Source of the DNA: Liolophura sinensis
Lineage: Eukaryota; Mollusca; Polyplacophora; Chitonida; Chitonidae
Assembly: GCF_032854445.1 (NCBI RefSeq)
Contig: NC_088306.1
Span: 22,973,764 to 23,037,763, forward strand
Direction of reading: 5' to 3'
DNA length: 64,000 nt
This document shows, one piece after another, positions 58,301 to 64,000 of this stretch. The position numbers and the translations under genes were made by a program. Each line of letters begins with the position of its first letter. The first letter of the stretch is position 1. The notes under the pieces were generated by a model, which had not been told where the DNA came from, did no database searches, and saw only the letters and a program-made list of their open reading frames with translations.

Positions 58301-61300
58301 ATTCAAGCCTTTACGTAAGACATTTAATAAATACAGGCTGGGTACATGTAACCTATTTTGAAGTTAAGACCGAGTCTGGCTTAAAAACAGCTTTGTGATT
58401 CTGGCGCTTGGAACTGTATTTCGCCACAGACTGTAGTGGTGTCATGAGCAGACGACACCATCAGACTGTCCAGCATATTCAGTCACCAGGTGATAAACTT
58501 CCCACATGGGTACCATTTTCACCTGCAGTGCAATTACAGTGAGTAGCCCACAGTGTGATCATTAACAAACTTCATGAAAACCACCGAGGCCCACAGAACA
58601 ACAGGGGCAGAGTATGCAGCTTTACAGGCTTACAGACATGCTTCGTGCAACAACGTGCAGCTTTAAGAACACAACAAACACATGTAATTATGCGGGGGTC
58701 CTTCGTGACAAATGTGGTTTGTGTGACAGCGCAGCTCGATGACCCAGGAGCCTCTCACCAAGTTAAAGTCCAGCTCCTGCTGGCTTCCTCTCCGGTCATA
58801 TGACCAGAAGGTCTGCCAATGACCAGTGGATGGTCAAGGTTTCCCCCAGGCTGTTTCCGGTTCCTGCCCGCCATGATTCTGGCTGGCGTTGTAGAAGTAA
58901 GATATTCTTGAGTACCACGTAAAACACCAATCAAATAAATACATAAATAAATACATGTACAAAAATATGACGTTAAACGATGGTTTAATAACATTTACCC
59001 AAGAGTATGATGAAAGCTTCACTATAAACATTCATTTTTTTTTATATTTCATTGCAGTTTTATGCCGAACTCAAGAATATTTCACTTTTATGACAGCGGC
59101 CAGCATTATGGTGGGCGGAAACCTGGCAGAGCCTGGGGGAAACCCACGACCATCCACAGGTTGCTGGTAGACCTTCCCACATGCAACCTGATAAATAATT
59201 AAGTTTATTGTACATATAGGTATCACCAATGGTGCAATTACCTTGCAGCTTATCCTGAGCCTCCAAAAAGCCAAACTCTTTGTTCTCGGAAAGGATCTGA
59301 ACCACCTCCTGAGCTCCCCAATCAAACACATTGCCTGCTAGTAAACCCTTGGAGATGGCAAACTGTCGCTGCTCAAAGGTCATCTCGCAATGCTGTCTTA
59401 GAAGATCTGGCAGGCATTTCAGAGCCTGGTCATTTTCAAACTGTTTTTGCTGAAATACAACAAAAATATCATGTACGCAGGATCAACTACAACTCTGATG
59501 CATATATATTAAGTAATGACTCGGGATTTACTCTGTGGGGCAAATGATCCCGCACATGGTACAAAAGAGCCCTACTGACACTGAAATGTAAACATCTTTC
59601 ATACTGGAACAGCCAGAAATATACGCTCGTAATATATATGATAGAATGCCACGGTAAAACGTACATAAAATCTTCATAAACCTATATAAAATGTACAGGT
59701 GAACATATATAAGAGTACACGATCATGTCTGCGCGAATATATGTCCAATGTCAGTTTAGTGATGTGGGCCCGCAAAATTGTATTAGCGGTTAAGCCCGGT
59801 ACTAACTTTCATCTGGACTGAAATGCCGTTAGTTTTGCAGTATGTTGCGTCTGGTATTAAGATTTAAGCCTCGCTTAACTTTTCATACACTTCTGAACAA
59901 CCGGCCTGTGGTTGTTAAAGAGCCAGTAGTATATTGTATTCCAGATTAGAATATAACAAGCATTCTGGAAGTTTTGCTTTGCAATACATGATCTCTACTA
60001 GTTTGTTACACTGGATTAAAAGCTACAGCAATTCAGTCCACAACAGAACAAAAAGAACCATAATTTAGTTGAAAACAGACAAAACTCTGAACTTTGTCTC
60101 TAACTAGTCTTGGTGATATCAAGTACCAAGTTTTCAATTCAGAATAACCCAGTGTTCAGAAAAAAAAAAATACATAAAAGGACAAAATGGCCAGGATTAG
60201 CTGAAACTGAATATGATAGTGCAAACCTCAATTTTTTTCATTTATTTATTTGATTGGTGTTTTACGCCGTAAGAATATTTCACTTATACGACGGCGGCCA
60301 GCATTATGGTGGGTGGAAACCGGGCAGAACCAGGGCAAACCCATGACCAACTACAGGCTGCTGGCAGACCATACCACGTACGACCGGAGAGGAAGCCTGC
60401 ATGAGCTGGACTTGAACTCACAACGACTGCATTGGTGAGAGACTCCTGGGTCAAAACGCTGCGCAAGCGCGCTAATCAACTGAGCCACGGACGCCCCTCC
60501 AAACCTCAAACTTGATCTGTCCCTTGTAATGGTGAAGCCACGTACCAAGGTTCAATTCAATATGACAGAATCCTTTAAGAAAAAACGTCTTGAAAACTGA
60601 TTTGAGATGAGCTGACAGACTAACTGACCAGAGGACACTTGCACAAAGGGGGGGATTGTAAACCTAAGCTGAGTATAAATCACTACGTTCTTCATCATAA
60701 CCTTTGCTTACAATCGAAACCCTCTTGCACAAAGTTATTCTAAGCTACAATAGTTGTAACTTACTATCAGAAATTACATTCGGGTGGACCTGGTTGTGAA
60801 TACTTACAATCACCCCAAAATTAACCTTAAGTACAAGTAGGCTGTTGTGTAGACTACAGGTAGACTGTTAGTTGGTAATTTTAGACTCGGTTTACAAAGA
60901 TGCACAATGTAATTGTCTGAAAAAGATGCTATGAGCATTTTATAAGATATTAGCTGTTGAATCATTATGACGTAGAACTCTTTAAAATGAAGGCAAGAAA
61001 AGTTACTGACTGGTACATTGTCCATTCACACAAGCCACCTTTATACACAAGTCAAATGTGTCCTACAATCCCCGCTGTAACATCAAAAATTGACAATTGC
61101 CTTAAAATTCCTTGGCTCAACTTATTTTCACAATCAATTGTATTCTCAGTTGTACGGTCTACAATGTCTTTGTGCAAGCCTGCTCAGATGTAAACCTCAG
61201 CTGGTACCGGTATTAATGAGTTCCTCAGCATAAAAGTTGATCCCCCACCTGTAGGTATGGATCTGTGAAGTTGAACTCCTGTAGACAGTGGTTGACCATG

Positions 61301-63687
61301 TCCAGCAGACTCCTCACGGTCAGGGTTCCGTACGCACTGACAAACAGACAACAGATTAATTCATTTCTCTGTCCAACATTTTACTTTTAAAAGCTACACA
61401 AGAGTATTAATTAAGTGAATTTGGTCATATCACAACATGCCAATCTCAGTGTTCACATACTTTGCTTTGTCTTTGTTTATTTCATAAATTTTATTGGCAT
61501 TTAACATCATACTCAAGAACATTTCTCTTACAACTGACAGTCCCACATCTCGTGTTATGGGTCATCAACAGGTGCGTGTTCTTATAAAACCTCCAGACTT
61601 CAAGGTACACCTCAGTGGCCAAGGGCCTGAACAAGCAATGTAATTCAATGGGTCTAAGGTGTGTAATACTTTAACATGCCTGTACTGTGATGAAACAGAT
61701 AAAACCGAGTTTTGTGAGGGTTCACAGTAACACAGTCAAAGAACCTACCATGAAGGTGAGAAGGTTTAATACTGACACTGCTTAGAAATGTACCTACCCC
61801 TTTGTTTCTGAGAAGGTTTAATACTGACACTGTTTAGAAATGTACCTTCCCCTAGTTTTCTGAGAAGATTTAATACTGACACTGCTTAGAAATGTACCTT
61901 CCCCTAGTTTTCTGAGGGCTAAATACTGACACTGTTTAGAAATGTACCTACCCCGAGTTTCTGAGAAGATTTAATACTGACACTGCTTAGAAATGTACCT
62001 TCCCCTAGTTTTCTGAGGGCTAAATACTGACACTGTTTAGAAATGTACCTACCCCTAGTTTCTGAGAAGGTTTAATACTGACACTGCTTAGAAATGTACC
62101 TTCCCCTAGTTTTCTGAGGGCTAAATACTGACACTGTTTAGAAATGTACCTACCCCGAGTTTCTGAGAAGATTTAATACTGACACTGCTTAGAAATGTAC
62201 CTTCCCCTAGTTTTCTGAGGGCTAAATACTGACACTGTTTAGAAATGTACCTACCCCTAGTTTCTGAGAAGGTTTAATACTGACACTGCTTAGAAATGTA
62301 CCTTCCCCTAGTTTTCTGAGGGCTAAATACTGACACTGTTTAGAAATGTACCTACCCCGAGTTTCTGAGAAGATTTAATACTGACACTGCTTAGAAATGT
62401 ACCTTCCCCTAGTTTTCTGAGGGCTAAATACTGACACTGTTTAGAAATGTACCTACCCCGAGTTTCTGAGAAGATTTAATACTGACACTGCTTAGAAATG
62501 TACCTTCGCCTAGTTTTCTGAGGGCTAAATACTGACACTGTTTAGAAATGTACCTACCCCGAGTTTCTGAGAAGGTTTAATACTGACACTGCTTAGAAAT
62601 GTACCTACCCCTTTGTTTCTGAGAAGGTTTAATACTGACACTGTTTAGAAATGTACCTTCCCTTAGTTTTCTGAGAAGGTTTAATACTGACACTGCTTAG
62701 AAATGTACCCTCCCCTAGTTTTCTGAGAAGGTTTAATACTGACACTGTTTAGAAATGTACCTTCCCCTAGTTTTCTGAAGGCTTAATGCTGAAACTGTTT
62801 AGAAATGTACCTACCCCCAGTTTCTGAGAAGGTTTAATACTGACACTGTTTAGAAATGTACCTACCCCTTTGTTTCTGAGACGGTTTAATACTGACACTG
62901 TATAGAAATGTACCTTCCCCTAGTTTTCTGAGAGGGATTAATACTGACACTGTTTAGAAATGTACTAACCCCCAGTTTCTGGGTTTAATACTGACACTGC
63001 TTAGAACTGTACCTTCCAATAGTTTTCTGCGAGAGCTAAATACTGACACTGTTTAGAAATGTACCTACCCCAAGTTTCTGAGAAGGTTTAATCCCCACAC
63101 TGTTTAGAAATGTACCTACCCCGAGTTTCTGAGAAGATATAATACTGACACCGCTTAGAAATGTACCTACCCTGAGTTTCTGAGAAGATATAATACTGAC
63201 ACCGCTTAGAAAATGTACCTACCCCAGTTTCTGAGAGGGATTAATACTGACACTGTTTAGAAATGTACTAACCCCCAGTTTCTGAGAAGATTTAATACTG
63301 ACACTGCTTAGAAATGTACCTTCCAATAGTTTTCTGCCAGGGCTAAATACTGACACTGTTTAGAAATGTACCTACCCCTAGTTTTCTGAGAAGGTTTAAT
63401 ACTGACACTGCTTAGAAATGTACCTTCCCTTAGTTTTCTGAGAAGGTTTAATACTGACACTGCCTAGAAACGTACCTTACCCTAGTTTTCTGAGAGGTCT
63501 TAATACTGACACTGTGAAGAAACCTGCCACAGGTTTTGCTAGAGAGTTTTTTATGACAATGTGTAGAAACCTACCATGGGTTTTGTTTCAGATCTTGAAG
63601 CCGAGACAGATATTTCTCTTTGAACTTTGAAGCCCGCTGTTCCACATCATCAGAGTTTGGCTGACTACTTACAGCTTGACAACGGGT
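55084..63687 (-). CDS. PANK4: PANK4 C-terminal half: 4'-phosphopantetheine phosphatase (DUF89) domain
   Basis: Minus-strand exons, in transcript order, are 63575-63687, 61249-61336, 59242-59449, 56818-56975, 56200-56369 and 55084-55318. Phases agree across all joins and give 323 residues plus the stop. PANK4 of other animals is about 770 residues: a catalytically dead pantothenate-kinase domain followed by a metal-dependent DUF89 phosphatase that dephosphorylates 4'-phosphopantetheine and limits CoA synthesis. Only the second part is here. The metal-site Asp-Asn (CDNSG, plus 56881-56889) and the later Asp of LNDVT (plus 56331-56333) are present, as are [24 protein letters not shown] and GMGRAVHTN. 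The N-terminal half lies beyond 64 kb. A splice-site-derived array fills the 63575-61336 intron. Confidence 0.95.
55505..55740. repeat. Interspersed repeat R1, copy 3
   Basis: AGAGGCAAATAAACATCATG, AAGTATTACTTTTGATG and AAATGAGTAACTTAGTCAT match the other two copies. A short direct duplication, ATAGACTAAATTCTAGG, lies at its end. It is within a PANK4 intron. Confidence 0.55.
56200..56369 (-). CDS. PANK4: PANK4 exon with ANS/LNDVT catalytic segment
   Basis: AATCAG|GTG ... CTCAG|GTACAG. It encodes [35 protein letters not shown] and the segment to GSPCLDL plus two bases of Arg. The Asp of LNDVT is a DUF89 metal ligand by family knowledge. Confidence 0.95.
56399..56546 (-). repeat. SINE-A fragment in PANK4 intron, reverse
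   Basis: (TTTA)n tail, GATTAGTGTTTTACGCCG and AACCCACGACCATCCGCAGG. AGAATGGAATAGA occurs on both sides (56387-56399 and 56545-56557), a clear target-site duplication of this 5'-truncated copy. Confidence 0.9.
56818..56975 (-). CDS. PANK4: PANK4 exon with metal-binding DNSG motif
   Basis: AACAG|GG ... CAG|GTAAGT. It encodes [35 protein letters not shown] and [15 protein letters not shown]. The Asp-Asn of DNSG coordinates the catalytic metal in DUF89 phosphatases. Confidence 0.96.
56976..58731. other. PANK4 intron, no exon recognised
   Basis: No coding exon is missing between 56975 and 59242, because the flanking phases and protein sequence are continuous. The frame at 57589-57969 has an exon-like look on neither strand and matches no family I know. 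Confidence 0.6.
58732..58955 (+). repeat. SINE-A copy in PANK4 intron
   Basis: AGCTCGATGACCCAGGAGCC to CACCAATCAAATAAATA, with a tRNA-like head partly deleted at the B box. Confidence 0.85.
59043..59186 (-). repeat. SINE-A fragment in PANK4 intron, reverse
   Basis: CAGTTTTATGCCGAACTC, GCGGCCAGCATTATGGTGGG and CATCCACAGGTTGCTGG. It ends about 55 bp from the PANK4 exon donor at 59240-59241. Its near neighbour at 58732 is in the opposite orientation, so the transcript can fold here. Confidence 0.85.
59242..59449 (-). CDS. PANK4: PANK4 exon with AGNVFDWG motif
   Basis: TTTCAG|CAA ... CAAG|GTAATT. It encodes [19 protein letters not shown], then [20 protein letters not shown] and [11 protein letters not shown] plus one base of Gly. 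The [13 protein letters not shown] motif is invariant in PANK4 DUF89 domains. Confidence 0.96.
60232..60499 (-). mobile_element. Full-length SINE-A in PANK4 intron, reverse, with 10-bp target-site duplication
   Basis: The reversed copy ends in CAACTGAGCCACGGACGCCC, the complement of the A-box head; the reversed B box is GGACTTGAAC. Direct repeats CAAACCTCAA occur at 60222-60231 and 60500-60509. Confidence 0.9.
60640..60735. repeat. Inverted-repeat element
   Basis: TTGCACAAAGG at the left and CTTGCACAAAG at the right are direct copies, and GATTGTAAACCTAAGC faces GCTTACAATCGAAACC in inverse. This looks like a small degraded fold-back unit. Boundaries are approximate. Confidence 0.4.
61249..61336 (-). 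CDS. PANK4: PANK4 exon [13 protein letters not shown]
   Basis: GTCAG|T completes Cys, then [20 protein letters not shown] and FNFTDPYLQ, ending phase 0 at CAG|GTGGGG. It matches the linker and start of the DUF89 region in PANK4. Confidence 0.94.
61752..63535 (-). repeat. Array derived from the PANK4 exon 5' splice-site region
   Basis: About 35 units of 49-54 bp: TACTGACACTGTTTAGAAAT, GTACCTACCCCGAG, TTTCTGAGAAGGTTTAA. In PANK4 sense each reads CTCAGAAACTCGGG|GTAGGT or AG|GTACAT. The bases next to the real donor at 63573-63574 read ATGACAATGTGTAGAAAC, CTACCATGGGTTTTG, so they align with a unit. From 61921 to about 62600 two unit types (52 and 49 bp) alternate with an exact 101-bp period. Confidence 0.9.
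63575..63687 (-). CDS. PANK4: PANK4 exon at window edge (first visible)
   Basis: TCTGCAG|ACC ... CCATG|GTAGGT. It encodes 37 codons: [19 protein letters not shown], then [18 protein letters not shown], plus two bases of Cys. The KYLSRLxxLxxxPCAYG stretch across the next junction fits PANK4. An internal GTAAGT at plus 63668-63673 is a decoy donor. Confidence 0.88.
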
Positions 63688-63807
63688 CTGCAGAGTACAA
63701 ACAAACACTCATCATTACCAAGCATCAAAGTTGTCCATGGTTTAATTACCAGTATTTGACTACACGGATGCACATGACTATTATCTAATATCAAGTCCAC
63801 AGTGTAA

Positions 63808-64000
63808 GTGAATTTACCCTTTCTATAAACCTCTGAGAAGCACTACAGTCAGTATTCCCTGACATCTAGGCTATGTGAGTTTACTCTCTCTATACTCTCT
63901 GAGAAGCGCTACAGTCAATATTCCCTGACATCTAGGCTATGTGAGTTTACCCTCTCTATACTCTCTGAGAAGCACTGCAGTCAGTATTCCCTGATATCTA
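63808..64000. repeat. 66-bp tandem repeat running off the right edge
   Basis: Units start at 63808, 63875 and 63941: GTGAGTTTACTCTCTCTATA, CTCTCTGAGAAGCGCTACAG, TCAATATTCCCTGACATC. At least 2.9 units, continuing beyond the window. Confidence 0.9.

Noticed and set aside
19420-60466. Repeated short frames such as those containing [14 protein letters not shown] or [11 protein letters not shown]
   Set aside because: These are translations of the SINE-A body in either orientation, not genes.
19361-60499. tRNA genes at the heads of SINE-A copies (19361, 49676, 60470)
   Set aside because: A and B boxes are present, but no cloverleaf with an acceptor stem follows, and each is fused to the SINE body with target-site duplications.
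23826-63535. CRISPR arrays
   Set aside because: The repeats are contiguous and without unique spacers, and the host is an animal. They are minisatellites.

Overview
This is a eukaryotic, AT-rich, intron-rich window with no prokaryotic gene layout. The genes are animal genes, and the dominant repeat is a tRNA-derived SINE of a type I associate with molluscs and other lophotrochozoans. I infer a marine invertebrate, most likely a mollusc; the sequence alone does not fix the species. Only a small fraction of the bases is coding. Most long open frames are shadows of SINEs or tandem repeats.

Four protein-coding loci can be supported. (1) An internal exon of IQCG/DRC9, a ciliary dynein-regulatory-complex subunit, lies on the minus strand near 1 kb. 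(2) RPL35A, a 60S ribosomal protein, is complete in four coding exons on the plus strand (4742-10158). Loci 1 and 2 are head to head, the arrangement I know from human 3q29, so this looks like very old microsynteny. (3) TMEM164, a multi-pass ether-phospholipid acyltransferase, has five coding exons on the plus strand (22479-40119). (4) The C-terminal DUF89 phosphatase half of PANK4 has six exons on the minus strand (55084-63687); its 5' part lies beyond the right edge. An intact but unrecognised 54-codon ORF with an ETS-like site just upstream sits inside a TMEM164 intron (31901-32065).

Layout: 1-4.2 kb IQCG 5' region and shared upstream region; 4.2-10.2 kb RPL35A; 10.2-22.4 kb non-coding, with SINEs, fold-back elements and a nested hAT-like transposon; 22.4-40.1 kb TMEM164, with minisatellites in its two largest introns; 40.1-55 kb mostly unique AT-rich sequence between the converging TMEM164 and PANK4 genes; 55-64 kb PANK4.

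The most unusual signal is that three tandem arrays are made from exon-intron boundaries of the genes that hold them. Thirteen 49-bp units carrying the 3' splice site and first bases of TMEM164 exon 3 run directly into the real exon. About twenty-one 63-bp units derived from TMEM164 exon 4 run into that exon, and a second, diverged full-length copy of exon 4 sits at the far end. A 1.8-kb array next to a PANK4 exon repeats that exon's 5' splice-site region, with a 101-bp higher-order period. Each presents the spliceosome with many decoy sites beside one real site.
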